Origin: Bog-473 sp963809825
GTDB taxonomy: Bacteria; Actinomycetota; Acidimicrobiia; Acidimicrobiales; RAAP-2
Assembly: GCA_963809825.1 (NCBI GenBank)
Contig: CAWELJ010000010.1
Location: 195,525-259,524 of the forward strand
Direction: 5' to 3'
DNA length: 64,000 bases
Shown: positions 6,572 to 16,006 of the stretch, piece after piece
How positions within the stretch are numbered: the first letter of the stretch is position 1
Layout: every line of letters starts with the position of its first letter
The notes under the pieces: generated by a model
What the model was told of the DNA's origin: nothing
Seen by the model: only the letters and a program-made list of their open reading frames with translations
Databases searched by the model: none
Position numbers and translations under genes: made by a program

Positions 6572-9268
6572 GTGGGCGACGTGCAGACAAGGGTCCAACG
6601 ACAAGGCGGCCGCTGGGCGAACCGCGTGGCGTACGGGCTCCTCGGCGCGGCCCTGGCCATGGCCTCCGTCGTGGCTTTCGGCGCTGCCGCACCATCGAAG
6701 GCGCTCGCTGCCCAACCCGGCAAGGAGCCGTTGCCCGGGCATCAGAGCCAAGTTCCCCCCGGCGCGACGCTGATCGGCCCTGCTCCTGCGCAGACCACGC
6801 TGCCGCTGGTGGTCACGCTCCGACCGCGCGACGCCGCCGCACTGGTGGCAGAAGTGGGCGCGGTCTCCGACCCGCACTCACCCGAGTACCGCCATTTCCT
6901 GTCGCCGGCACAGTTCGCGCAGCGCTTCGGAGCGACCCCTGGCACCATCGCACGCGTCACCGCTGTGCTCCGTCACGAAGGCTTGACGGTGGGGACGCCG
7001 TCGTCGATCGGCTTGTCCCTGCCCGTCTCGGGCACGGTGGCGCAGATACAGTCCGCGTTCTCGACGCCGATCTACCGCTACCACCTGGCTTCGGGGAAGA
7101 CCGGGTACGACAACAGATCGGCCCCGCAGGTACCGGTCACGGTGGCGCCGCAGATCCAGGGGATCCTCGGGCTGAACACGCTCAGCCCGCCCAAGCCGTC
7201 GACGGTCCTCCCCCAGGCAAGCCCGGCGGGTCCGCATGGCGGTTCGTTCACTGCTGCGCCAGCGGCGTCCCTGGGCCAACCCTCGCCAAAGCCAGGTGCG
7301 TGTACGACAAACATCGGGAATGTCCAGACTGGTGGCGCCCTCGATGCCCCCCAATTGGCACAGGCGTACTCGTTCGGTTCGCTCTACTCCGCGAACCATT
7401 TCGGCGAGGGCACCACCGTGGCGCTAGTCGAGTTGGAGCAACTCCCCAACGATCCAGCCGGCTACGTCGGGAGTGACATCACCAATTTCGCCAACTGCTA
7501 CGGAATCACACTCGGGGGGGGACAGCTCACAAATACGTCAGTCGACGGTGGTACCAACAACCCGGGCCCAAACACAGTTGAAACCGAGCTCGATATCGAG
7601 ACGGCGCTCTCACTGGCGCCGAAAGCGAACATCGATGTCTACGAAGGCGCAGGCAGCATGTACGACGTCTTCAGTCGGATCGTCAGCGACGACACGGCGA
7701 AGATCGTGAGCGTCAGCTGGACGAACGGCTGTGAGGCCTACGTTCCACAGTCGGTCCAGACCTCGGAAAACTCAGTATTCCAGGCAGCTGCCACCGAAGG
7801 GCAGTCCATCTTCGTCGCATCGGGGGATCAGGGCTCGCAGGGCTGCAACGTCAACGGTGTCACCGGCGCCACGACGGGTGGCGATCCGGTGGCCCAGGCC
7901 GTTGACCCCTCGACGGGCACGCTCTACATCACCAACAAGACCAGCAACTCGGTCAGTGTCGTCGGCGAGGGCGGCACCAACGCGTCGAACGCCGGCACGG
8001 CCTATTCGGTGTCGACCGGGAGCGGATCTGGACCCGACGCGGTGGCACTCGATTCGTCGGACCACAAGGTGTTCGTCGCGAATGCGAACAGCACGCTCAC
8101 CGTGTTTTCGTCCACTGCCTGTAATCAGACGATAACCAGCGGTTGCGGTTCGCCGACGCAGATCCCCTCGAATGGCCGCCTCAGCGCGCCGGACGCGCTG
8201 GCCGTCTATGGGTCCACCCTCTATGTGGGGAACACCAACAACACCGTCGCAATATACAACGCGACCAACAACGGCTACGTGACAACGGTGACACTTCCGT
8301 CGTTGTCCCACCCGACCGCCCTCGCTATCGATGCCACGAACGGCTTCGTGTACGTCGCCGACGGCAGCAACAGCCGGATCGAGTACTTCGACGCATCGAT
8401 CTGCAACGCGACGACGCAAACGGGTTGTGGCGCAACGCCGACGACAGTCTCCGTCGGCAACACTCCGGTCGCCCTCACCGTCGCCAGCAGCGCGGGCGAC
8501 CTCTATGTGGCCAATGCTGGGAGCAGTGGCGGAATCTCGGTGGTGAGCCTGAGCACCCATGCGGTGGTCAAGACGATTTCGACCAACGAAGGCCTGAACG
8601 GGATCGGCAAGGTCCAGTCGATCGGCATGTCCCCGGACAACCAAGAAGTGCTCGCTGTGCTCGTGGGCCTGGTTTTCCCCGGGGACGTCATGGCGACGAT
8701 CGACACGTCTTCGCAAGCAATCTCCTCGACGGTCAGTCTCGAGAACGGGTCGGACAACACGGGGCAGCTGGTGAGCGATGGCACGCTGGGGTATGCCTGG
8801 GTCACCGACGAGACCAGTCCCACTACCGGGGACATCGTGCAGAACCTGAATCTCGCCGTCTCGGACCCAGCTGGTCAGCCCTACGTCACGGCAGTCGGGG
8901 GCACCTCTCTGAGCGTGACGCCGACGCAGAGCGAGAAGGTGTGGAACGACGCGCTGAACTACTCGGAGGGGGCTGCCGGGGGCGGCATCTCGCAGTCGTT
9001 CCCCATGCCGGCGTACCAGCAGCCGCTCGGCACGGTGAGCGGCAGTTCGGGCACGCCGTGCGCGAACTCGAGCGGCAACTGCCGCGAAGTCCCGGACGTG
9101 TCGGCCGATGCCGACCCGAGCACCGGCTACATCGTCTACGACGATTACAAGTATTTCCTGGCGGCTGGGTTGCACTGGGCGGGACGAGCGGAGCTACGCC
9201 TCTGTGGGCCGCCGTGCTCGCCGTCGTCGCCTCGGCCAACGGCAACACGGTCGGGTACGGAGCGCTGA
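6572..9268 (+). CDS. Secreted S53 (sedolisin/kumamolisin-type) peptidase with inserted beta-propeller, 5' part of a broken gene
   Basis: The GTG start follows a G-rich ribosome-binding site and gives an Arg-rich leader plus a hydrophobic signal segment ending near KALAA. An activation pro-domain follows (about residues 60-200). Catalytic residues of the S53 serine-carboxyl family are visible: Glu337 and Asp341 in VETELDIE, and Asp419 in ASGDQG. Between Asp419 and the serine, about residues 440-760 form YVTN/NHL-like repeats (LYITN, LYVGN, VYVADG, LYVAN), an unusual propeller insertion. Near 9166-9180 one base is missing: the catalytic serine motif GGTSGATP and the calcium-site segment GYDMASGLGTP continue in the neighbouring frame, so this frame ends in nonsense at 9268. 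The original protein probably ran to 12631. Confidence 0.85.
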   Translation: MGDVQTRVQRQGGRWANRVAYGLLGAALAMASVVAFGAAAPSKALAAQPGKEPLPGHQSQVPPGATLIGPAPAQTTLPLVVTLRPRDAAALVAEVGAVSDPHSPEYRHFLSPAQFAQRFGATPGTIARVTAVLRHEGLTVGTPSSIGLSLPVSGTVAQIQSAFSTPIYRYHLASGKTGYDNRSAPQVPVTVAPQIQGILGLNTLSPPKPSTVLPQASPAGPHGGSFTAAPAASLGQPSPKPGACTTNIGNVQTGGALDAPQLAQAYSFGSLYSANHFGEGTTVALVELEQLPNDPAGYVGSDITNFANCYGITLGGGQLTNTSVDGGTNNPGPNTVETELDIETALSLAPKANIDVYEGAGSMYDVFSRIVSDDTAKIVSVSWTNGCEAYVPQSVQTSENSVFQAAATEGQSIFVASGDQGSQGCNVNGVTGATTGGDPVAQAVDPSTGTLYITNKTSNSVSVVGEGGTNASNAGTAYSVSTGSGSGPDAVALDSSDHKVFVANANSTLTVFSSTACNQTITSGCGSPTQIPSNGRLSAPDALAVYGSTLYVGNTNNTVAIYNATNNGYVTTVTLPSLSHPTALAIDATNGFVYVADGSNSRIEYFDASICNATTQTGCGATPTTVSVGNTPVALTVASSAGDLYVANAGSSGGISVVSLSTHAVVKTISTNEGLNGIGKVQSIGMSPDNQEVLAVLVGLVFPGDVMATIDTSSQAISSTVSLENGSDNTGQLVSDGTLGYAWVTDETSPTTGDIVQNLNLAVSDPAGQPYVTAVGGTSLSVTPTQSEKVWNDALNYSEGAAGGGISQSFPMPAYQQPLGTVSGSSGTPCANSSGNCREVPDVSADADPSTGYIVYDDYKYFLAAGLHWAGRAELRLCGPPCSPSSPRPTATRSGTER

Positions 9269-9730
9269 ATCCGGCGCTGTACCTGCTGGCGCAGAAGTCC
9301 CCCAGCACCTATCTGAACGACATCACATCGGGCAACAACGACTACAACAGCACCAATGGCGGCCAGTTCCCCGCCATGAGCGGATACGACATGGCCAGCG
9401 GGCTCGGGACGCCGGTCGCCTCTCAGCTCGCGAACGGGCTGATGGGCATTCCGCTCGCCGTGGCAGTGTCCGGCTCGCAGCCGTACGGCGGGACCCCCAC
9501 CTTCACCGCGTCAGCCAACTACGCCGGCACGGGCACCTTGCCATTCGGCGTCACCGGCCTGAACACGAGTGGCCTCTCCTGCACCACGGTGGGCGCTTCG
9601 ACGCCCATAAGCCCGACACTGACAGCAGGGGCCTACACCCTGATGGCGGCCACCTCATGCAGCGGGGCGACCCTCTCGGGCCCCAACAAGGGGGACTACA
9701 CCATCGTCTACACCAGCGCTGCCAATGACT

Positions 9731-10286
9731 TCACCGTCAACCCAGCGCCCCTCGTGATCACGGCTTCGAGCCCAACCATGACGTACGCGAGTTCGGTCCC
9801 GACCATCACGCCCCTCTACACGGGTCTCCAAAACGGCCAGTCCGCGACCTCCACTCCACCCACCTGCAGCACCACTGCCACCAGTTCGAGCCCGGTATCG
9901 GGCTCGCCGTACCCCTCGACGTGTACAGGTGCATCGGACCCGAATTACGCAATCAGCTATTTGCCGGGCACCGTCACGATCGCTACCGCCCAGATCTTTG
10001 TCGCGGTGTCGGGAACCCAGACTTATGGGGGCGTACCGAGTTTCAGTGGCACTGACAGCCCGCCCTCGGGCGTGACCGTCGACACCTCCGGTCTGAGCTG
10101 CGGCGATGTCGACTCCTCCATATCGATCGCCCCCGGCCTGCCCGCCGGCTCCCACGCCTTGGTGCCCCTATCGTGCAGCGGAGCCATCCTGTCGGGCCCC
10201 AGTGCTCCCAACTATGCGGTCGCGTACAGCAGCGCGCCGGGAGACTTCACGGTCACACCGGCCCCGTCTGACGATCACGGCGTCGA
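9731..10286 (+). repeat. Direct repeat copy 1 (556 bases, period 760)
   Basis: Bases 9731-10286 recur at 10491-11046 with roughly 97% identity. The offset is 760 bases, one more than a multiple of three, because each copy holds the same extra base in CCGTCTG near its end. Of about 15 differences roughly half are silent in the repeat's frame. It encodes a pair of MBG-like units. Confidence 0.9.
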
Positions 10287-10490
10287 ACGTGATCGCGACC
10301 TACGGCGCCTCGGTCCCCAGCGTCGTTGCCGGGTACTCCGGCCTGAGGAACCACGAAACAGGGACCACCACGCCGCCTACGTGCAGTACTACCGCCACGA
10401 GTTCGAGCCCAGTCGCAGGTTCTCCCTATCCGTCAACGTGTAGTGGCGCGGTCGACCCCAACTACACCATCACATATGTCCCGGGTTTGG

Positions 10491-11046
10491 TCACCGTCAA
10501 CCCAGCGCCCCTCGTGATCACGGCTTCGAGCCCAACCATGACGTACGCGAGTTCGGTCCCGACCATCACGCCCCTCTACACGGGTCTCCAAAACAGCCAG
10601 TCCGCGACCTCCACTCCACCCACCTGCAGCACCACTGCCACCAGTTCGAGCCCGGTATCGGGCTCGCCGTACCCCTCGACGTGTACAGGTGCATCGGACC
10701 CGAACTACGCAATCAGCTATTTGCCGGGCACCGTCACGATCGCTCCCGCCCAGATCTTTGTCGCGGCGTCGGGGACCCAGACTTATGGCGGCGTACCGAG
10801 TTTCAGTGGCACTGACAGCCCACCCTCGGGCGTGACCGTCGACACCTCCGGTCTGAGCTGCGGCGATGTCGACTCCTCCACATCGATCGCCCCCGGCCTG
10901 CCCGCCGGCTCCCACGCCTTGGTGCCCCTATCGTGCAGCGGAGCCATCCTGTCGGGCCCAAGTGCCCGCAACTACGCGCTCGCGTACAGCAGCGCGGCGG
11001 GGGACTTCACGGTCACCCCGGCCCCGTCTGACGATCACGGCGTCGA
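10491..11046 (+). repeat. Direct repeat copy 2 (556 bases, period 760)
   Basis: Second copy of the repeat described for 9731-10286. It begins TCACCGTCAACCCAGCG and ends GATCACGGCGTCGA. No transposase, terminal inverted repeat or target duplication flanks it, so it looks like an internal tandem duplication in a repeat-containing gene and not an insertion sequence. Confidence 0.9.
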
Positions 11047-11497
11047 CGGGCTCCATGACCTACGGCGGAGCGGTGCCGAGCATCGGGGCGGGGTACTCGG
11101 GCTTCGTCAACGGCGACACCTCATCGGCCCTCACTGTGAAGCCGATCGTGCTCGACGACGGCGACCAGCTCGAGCCCTGCTTCGGTGTCGCCGTATCCGG
11201 CCACGTGCGGCAGTGCGGTGGACCCCAACTACACGATGAGCTATGTCGCTGGCTCGATGACGGTCAACCCGGCGCCACTGACGATCACGGCTTCGAGCTC
11301 TGCGATGAGCTTACGGAGGCGTCCGTGCCAGATGTCACGCCGACGTATCTCGGGCTTCAAGAACGGTGACAGCGCCTCGTCGCTGACCCCCCAGCCCACC
11401 TGCTCGCCGACGGCCACGAGCTCGAGCCCTGTCGGGAGCTACGCCTACGTCGTGCTGCCGGCGCGGCCGACACCAACTACATCATCAGTTACTGTCA

Positions 11498-12631
11498 GTG
11501 GGCACATCACGGTCACCCCGGCGCCGCTCACCGTCACCGTCAGCGGCAGCCAGTCGAACGGCGGTTCGCCGAGCTTTCAATGGCTCTGTCAGCACGCCCC
11601 CTGCAGTGACCGTCGACACAAGCGGACTGGCCTGTGGTGTGGTCATCCCATCGACGCCCATCAACGGCAGCCTGGCGACCGGCAGCTACACACTTGCCAC
11701 CTCGTCGTGTCACGGAGTCAACCTCGAGTGGCGCCAACGCTGGCGACTACAGCGTGTCCTACGTCAAGCGCCGCCGGGGGACTTCACTGTAACGGGTGGG
11801 CCCACGCCGCCCCCGCCACCACCGCCCCCGCCGCCACCGGCTCAGCACGGCTACTGGCTGGTCGGTTCGGACGGTGGCATCTTCACCTTCGGCTCAGCCG
11901 CCTTCCACGGGTCGACGGGGAGTCTCATACTCCAGCGCCCGGTGGTCGGCATCACTCCCACGCAGGACCGTGGCGGCTACTGGCTCGTGGCATCCGACGG
12001 CGGCACCTTCGCCTTCGGCGACGCCGGCTTCTTCGGCTCCATCCCCGGGCTGGGTCTGCACCCGGCCGGATCGGGTTTGCCGAACAGCCTCAACGCGCCG
12101 ATCGTCGGCATGGTGCCCGCCGCCAACGGACAGGGGTACTTCGTCGTGGCGTCGGACGGGGGGGTCTTCGCCTTCGGGCCTGGGGCGAGCTTCGCCGGCT
12201 CGTGCCCGGGGATCGGCGGCTGCTCGGGTCCCGCCGTGTCCGTCATCCCCGACTCGACCGGGAACGGCTACTGGCTCTTCACCGCCACCGGCAACGTCTA
12301 CACGTTCGGCGACGCCCCGTTCGTGGGCGCCCCCGGCGCCACGGGGTCTCCCGTTACGTCGGCCGTGCGCACACCCGACGGGCGGGGCTACTGGGTGCTC
12401 ATCGCCAATGGCACCGTGTACGGCTACGGCGACGCCGCCAACTTCGGCAGTCCCGGCGGGCAGCTCGGCGGTTTGAACCCGGCCACGGCGGTCTTCGCCA
12501 CATCGGACGGAGGGGGTTACTGGGTCGCGAGCGCCGTGGGGGCGGTCGACCCCTACGGGGACGCCCCCAATGACGGAGACATGGCCGGCACACGGCTCAA
12601 CGGCGCCATCATCGCCGCCACCGGCTTCTGA
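11498..12631 (+). CDS. 3' part of the broken S53 gene: proline linker and GYWLVASDGG-type repeat domain
   Basis: The frame is meaningful from about 11575 (last MBG unit, TVDTSGLACG). It then has a run of eleven prolines (from about 11808) and six repeats of about 42 residues from 11849 to the stop. Each begins GYW-(L/V)V-SDGG and continues with F-FGDA-F-GS and VVG; the last units are more divergent. The same repeat occurs in two other proteins of this window. The pattern of short strands with Gly-Tyr-Trp suggests one propeller made of six blades; ligand unknown. The ATG at 11498 is just the first available in this frame; the domain was probably the C-terminus of the secreted peptidase. Confidence 0.7.
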   Translation: MGTSRSPRRRSPSPSAAASRTAVRRAFNGSVSTPPAVTVDTSGLACGVVIPSTPINGSLATGSYTLATSSCHGVNLEWRQRWRLQRVLRQAPPGDFTVTGGPTPPPPPPPPPPPAQHGYWLVGSDGGIFTFGSAAFHGSTGSLILQRPVVGITPTQDRGGYWLVASDGGTFAFGDAGFFGSIPGLGLHPAGSGLPNSLNAPIVGMVPAANGQGYFVVASDGGVFAFGPGASFAGSCPGIGGCSGPAVSVIPDSTGNGYWLFTATGNVYTFGDAPFVGAPGATGSPVTSAVRTPDGRGYWVLIANGTVYGYGDAANFGSPGGQLGGLNPATAVFATSDGGGYWVASAVGAVDPYGDAPNDGDMAGTRLNGAIIAATGF

Positions 12632-12667
12632 GTCACCGCCGGCCCGCGCGATCGGCGCAATGCGGTC

Positions 12668-14137
12668 TTAGAGGCTGCCGGGCGGTGCGAGCGAGGCCAC
12701 GCAGCCCTGCAGTGCCGCCACCCCGGCGGGGTTGGCGTTCTGGGGGCTCGCCGTCGATTGAGGTCCGGGCACCGTGGTCGTGGTGGTGGTCGCGGGAGTC
12801 GTCGTCGACGTCGTGGTCGGGGGCAGCGTGGTCGTGGTGGTCGTGGTGGTGGTGGTCGGGACCACGATCAGTGGGATGGTCGTCCCCGTCGTTCCGAGGA
12901 TCGTGGTGGTGGTGGTCGGGGGCACGGTCGTCGTCGTCGTGGTGGTGGTGGTGGGCGACGGCGCGCTCCCGACCGTGGTGGTCGTCGTCGGGGGCACGGT
13001 CGTTGTCGTCGTCCCCGTGGACCCCGCGGCGTTCGGTGGCGCCCCGGTGGGTGCAGGGGTCGCGATCGCCACCGTCGTGCAGGCGCCGGCGACCTGCATG
13101 GTCGCCACGTCGGCCACCATGCGGGTGAGGGAGCGGTGCACGGCTGCGTTGTCCGAGGCCAGTCTGAAATTCGCCTGCGCCACCGCCCTGGTGGCGTCGT
13201 CACGCCGCGACAGCGACGCGTGGACGGCAGCCAGCGAAGCCTTCTCGCGGGCCATCAGGTCGTTCGCCGTGATGCCCAGGTATTGCTGCGCGATCACGCC
13301 GTCCGGATCCTGCGGACTGTGGGGGTTGACGCCCACGCCGAGATTGGCCAGCGAGGCGCTCGAATACAGCCCACTGCTCACGTATTCGTCGATGGCGAAC
13401 CGCCGGAGAGCGCGCACCGCGCTATTGGCCTGCGTCCGTGCCGCCGACACCTGGGACTGCTCTCCCGCAAGCTGCTCGCTCCGAGCTGCCACGACGCCTT
13501 GGTCCGCGATGACGGCGGCGACGGACAGTTGGTAGGCCAGCAGGTCGGATTTCACGTTCCCGTAGACGTCGAGCGCCGAGGAATGGGCCACCAGGTCGGG
13601 GAGGTTGCCAGCGACGCCAAGGACGGCATTCGCATAGCAGGGCACGCCGTCCGCCGAGGGCGCGCACCAGGCGCTCTGGTCGACGACCGCGAGGAATGCT
13701 CCCGCGGGCGCGATGGTCCCGGCGCGGAGTGCGGAGGTGATGGCCCACATGTTCGGCTGGAACAACGTGGCCACCGTCGCCGCACATCCCGCGGCCCAGG
13801 AGGCGAAAGCGGGGAACCCGTTCGACGAGACCACCCCGGGAATGGGCGCCCCGCTGGGGTCGGTCATCCGCCGTGTGTTGAAGGGGTTGTAGGCCGCAGT
13901 GTTGTTGGTCGACCCGCCCTCGGCGGCCTGCCACTGGTCGAGGTCGACCACGTTCGCCGCGGTGACCGGCGCGCTGAGACCCTGGAGCACGCAGAGCTCC
14001 CAACCGGGCGGCAGGGGAGTGTCGCTGCTGCGCAGGGCCGCGCCGGACCAGCTGTCGGCCCCCAGGGACACACATCCGGACAAGCCGGCCGTGGCGAGGG
14101 CCAGAACGAGTCCGGCGATTCGAAAGAGGCGGATCAT
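12668..14137 (-). CDS. Putative lipoprotein with coiled-coil region and Thr/Pro-rich tail
   Basis: 489 residues from the ATG chosen; a TTG ten codons upstream is also possible. The signal peptide ends in the lipobox LSGC with Cys22. The middle (about residues 200-340) is rich in Ala, Arg, Glu and Gln in a heptad-like pattern, probably a coiled coil, and carries a YLGI-ANDLMAREKASL segment. From about residue 365 to 465 comes a low-complexity tail of Thr runs broken by Pro and Val (TTTTTVPP). A short C-terminal piece with GCVASL ends the protein. I do not recognise a family. A role as a surface-anchored structural or cell-wall-associated protein is possible. Confidence 0.7.
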   Translation of the reverse strand: MIRLFRIAGLVLALATAGLSGCVSLGADSWSGAALRSSDTPLPPGWELCVLQGLSAPVTAANVVDLDQWQAAEGGSTNNTAAYNPFNTRRMTDPSGAPIPGVVSSNGFPAFASWAAGCAATVATLFQPNMWAITSALRAGTIAPAGAFLAVVDQSAWCAPSADGVPCYANAVLGVAGNLPDLVAHSSALDVYGNVKSDLLAYQLSVAAVIADQGVVAARSEQLAGEQSQVSAARTQANSAVRALRRFAIDEYVSSGLYSSASLANLGVGVNPHSPQDPDGVIAQQYLGITANDLMAREKASLAAVHASLSRRDDATRAVAQANFRLASDNAAVHRSLTRMVADVATMQVAGACTTVAIATPAPTGAPPNAAGSTGTTTTTVPPTTTTTVGSAPSPTTTTTTTTTVPPTTTTTILGTTGTTIPLIVVPTTTTTTTTTTLPPTTTSTTTPATTTTTTVPGPQSTASPQNANPAGVAALQGCVASLAPPGSL

Positions 14138-14384
14138 AAGAGTTCGTGAGGTGGGTGCCTCCGGCAACCAGCAGTCGTTGAGTTCGGGATTGTCGGAAGC
14201 GGCCCCGCCAAGGCCACTCCCAAGACTGGCACGTTCGGAAGACTCGTTCTAACGGACGTATCGGCAGGTGGGCCCGCCCGGGTGAGCCCGTTGTGAAAAT
14301 TGTGAACGTCCGGTGACGGGTCAACGGGGGTGGACGCACGCCCAGAAGGGCGCCCACCAGCCGCGAAGTCCCTGGATGCAGCGG

Positions 14385-14467
14385 TGCCCGGAGCGGGACT
14401 CGAACCCGCACGCCCTTTCGGACAGCGGCTTTTGAGGCCGCCGCGTCTGCCATTCCGCCATCCGGGC
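14385..14467 (-). tRNA. tRNA-Leu (anticodon CAA)
   Basis: Full cloverleaf on the minus strand, 83 bases: acceptor GCCCGGA / TCCGGGC, anticodon stem GCGGC / GCCGC with loop CTCAAAA (anticodon CAA, reads UUG), a long variable arm typical of class II leucine tRNAs, and T-arm GCGGG-TTCGAGT-CCCGC. The discriminator is A; CCA is not encoded. Confidence 0.96.
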
Positions 14468-14526
14468 GGGAACGCTCGATCGTACAAGCTGCGATCTACG
14501 GTGAAGGGGGTGGGAGCCCCGGCACC

Positions 14527-15684
14527 GTGAAGCTCGCCGGTGTGGAGCTGGTGCGGGTCGACATCCCGTTCCGGAGCGAGATCGGCACCGCCGCCGGGGT
14601 GCACCGGCTCCGTCCTTTGCTCTTCGTGCACGTCGTGACCGAAGAGGGCGAGGGATGGGGCGAGTGTGCCGCGCTGGCCCAGGCCACCGCCGTCGATCCC
14701 GCGCTCGGCGAGGTCGAGGAGGCCGCCGCGACGCGAGGCGTGGCCCGCCTGTGCCAAGCCTCGTCGGCCCGGGGAGGGCACCTGCCCGCGGGCGCTGAGG
14801 TACCCCAGCTCTTCGCCGCCACCCCAGTGGACCGGATGCTCGCCGCCGCCTTCGAGATGGCGGTATGGGACGCCGAGCTGCGCGCCGGGGGCCGTTCGAT
14901 GGCGGAGTCGCTCGGGACCGGTCCGGGCTTCGACGTCATGCCGGTCGGCGGCGTCGTCGGCATCCCCGCCGACCGTGACCTCGACACGCTGCAGGCCGAG
15001 CTGGCGGCCTGCGTGACCGCGGGCGCGGCCCGTGTCCGCCTGAAGATCGAGCCGGGATGGGAGATCACGCCGGTGCGCGCGGCGCGGGCCGAGCATCCCG
15101 CCCTCGTCCTGCAGGTCGATGCCAACGGCTCCTACCGGGGCAGCGACGAGGACATCGCCGTGTTGAGCCGGCTGGCCGACTACGACGTGCTGTGTATCGA
15201 GCAGCCCCTGCCACCGGCCGACCTCGTGGCGCACGCCCAGCTGGCGTCCGTGCTGCCCGTACCGATCTGCCTGGACGAGTCGCTCTCCACGCCGCGACGT
15301 GTCAGGGACGCGCTGCGCAACGGATCTTGCGCCATGGCCTGCCTGAAGCCCGCCCGCCTCGGGGGTGTCCGAGCCACATGGGCGGCGCATGCGGCGTGCG
15401 CCGATGCCGGCGTCCCGGTCTTCATCGGCGGCTTCTTCGAGGCGGGCCTCGGACGGGCCGCCAACCTGGCCCTGGCCGCTCGGCTGAGCGAAGACGCGAC
15501 GGGCCTGGTCAGCGACGTCGGCGACCCGGGCGACTACCTCGCCGTGGACCCATGTGGCTACCCGCCGGTCGTCAGCGGGTGGGTCCGGGTCCCCACGGGG
15601 CCGGGCGTGGGGAACTGGCCCGAAGAGGCGGCCCTGGGGGAGCTCGATGCGCGGCGTCGCTGGTTCCCCGCCACGTACACTTGA
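14527..15684 (+). CDS. menC: o-Succinylbenzoate synthase, enolase superfamily
   Basis: 385 residues. MenC dehydrates SHCHC to o-succinylbenzoate in menaquinone synthesis. The enolase-superfamily barrel motifs are visible in order: RLKIEPG (base lysine region), DANGSY, EQPL and DES (three metal ligands), and CLKPARLGG (second catalytic lysine). The GTG start comes 60 bases after the divergent tRNA. No other men gene is in the window, so related activities of this subgroup (N-succinylamino acid racemase) cannot be excluded. The superfamily is certain; the exact reaction is likely. Confidence 0.82.
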   Translation: MKLAGVELVRVDIPFRSEIGTAAGVHRLRPLLFVHVVTEEGEGWGECAALAQATAVDPALGEVEEAAATRGVARLCQASSARGGHLPAGAEVPQLFAATPVDRMLAAAFEMAVWDAELRAGGRSMAESLGTGPGFDVMPVGGVVGIPADRDLDTLQAELAACVTAGAARVRLKIEPGWEITPVRAARAEHPALVLQVDANGSYRGSDEDIAVLSRLADYDVLCIEQPLPPADLVAHAQLASVLPVPICLDESLSTPRRVRDALRNGSCAMACLKPARLGGVRATWAAHAACADAGVPVFIGGFFEAGLGRAANLALAARLSEDATGLVSDVGDPGDYLAVDPCGYPPVVSGWVRVPTGPGVGNWPEEAALGELDARRRWFPATYT

Positions 15685-15690
15685 CGCTCC

Positions 15691-15984
15691 ATGCATCGAG
15701 TCCTGCTGGAACGGCGGATCAGGGACGTCCACGCCCGTCTGGTACGGGCGCGGGAGGAGTTGGCCGTGCTCGATGAGCAGCTGGCGGTCGTCCAGGAGGA
15801 GGCCGACGAGGCCCGCGTGCGCGCCCTGGTCTCGGAGACGCCGCTGGCGACCCACGAGCACAACGAGGCGGTACGTCATGCCGACGCCATGGGACGGGCC
15901 CGCGAGGCGCTGGTGAAGACGGTCGTCGACCTGGAACGCCGGCAGGACGAGCTCCTGGGCCATGTGGCCTCGGGCCTGCAGTGA
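15691..15984 (+). CDS. Small coiled-coil protein upstream of pdtaR
   Basis: 97 residues, almost entirely helical in appearance and rich in Arg, Glu, Ala and Leu with heptad spacing (ARLVRAREELAVLDEQLAVVQEEADEAR region). No signal peptide, membrane segment or catalytic motif is seen. It starts 6 bases after menC and ends about 20 bases before the response-regulator gene, so the three genes are probably co-transcribed. I do not recognise a named family. Confidence 0.7.
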   Translation: MHRVLLERRIRDVHARLVRAREELAVLDEQLAVVQEEADEARVRALVSETPLATHEHNEAVRHADAMGRAREALVKTVVDLERRQDELLGHVASGLQ

Positions 15985-16006
15985 CCATGACGGAGAGGAA
16001 CGGTCG

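Larger units (their letters stand above)
9178..11520 (+). pseudogene. Frameshifted middle of the S53 gene: catalytic-serine segment and MBG/Ig-like repeats
   Basis: The frame starting around 9178 carries the peptidase end (GGTSGATP with the catalytic serine, GYDMASGLGTP) and then Ig-like repeats of the MBG type, with recurring units such as PAPLVITASS-MTYASSVP, YTGLQNGQ, CSTTATSSSPV, YPSTC and DPNYAISY. The coding frame then hops repeatedly: near 10265 and 11025 an extra base in CCGTCTG, again near 11145, and several more between 11310 and 11580, with sense motifs found in all three frames. It contains a 760-base tandem duplication. Such repeats usually form a stalk between an enzyme and a surface- or ligand-binding domain. 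As it stands this part cannot be translated as one protein. Confidence 0.7.

Noticed and set aside
10255..10290. Programmed ribosomal frameshift at CCGTCTG
   Set aside because: No slippery heptamer of the known type or downstream structure is evident, and many other shifts occur close by; decay or sequence error explains it more simply.
9731..11046. Insertion sequence or transposon from the large direct repeat
   Set aside because: No transposase, terminal inverted repeats or target duplication; the repeat encodes Ig-like domains continuous with the gene.
12774..13012. Short-period repeat of GTGGTGGTCGTC type
   Set aside because: It is the coding sequence of the Thr-rich tail of the minus-strand lipoprotein, not a CRISPR array or regulatory satellite.
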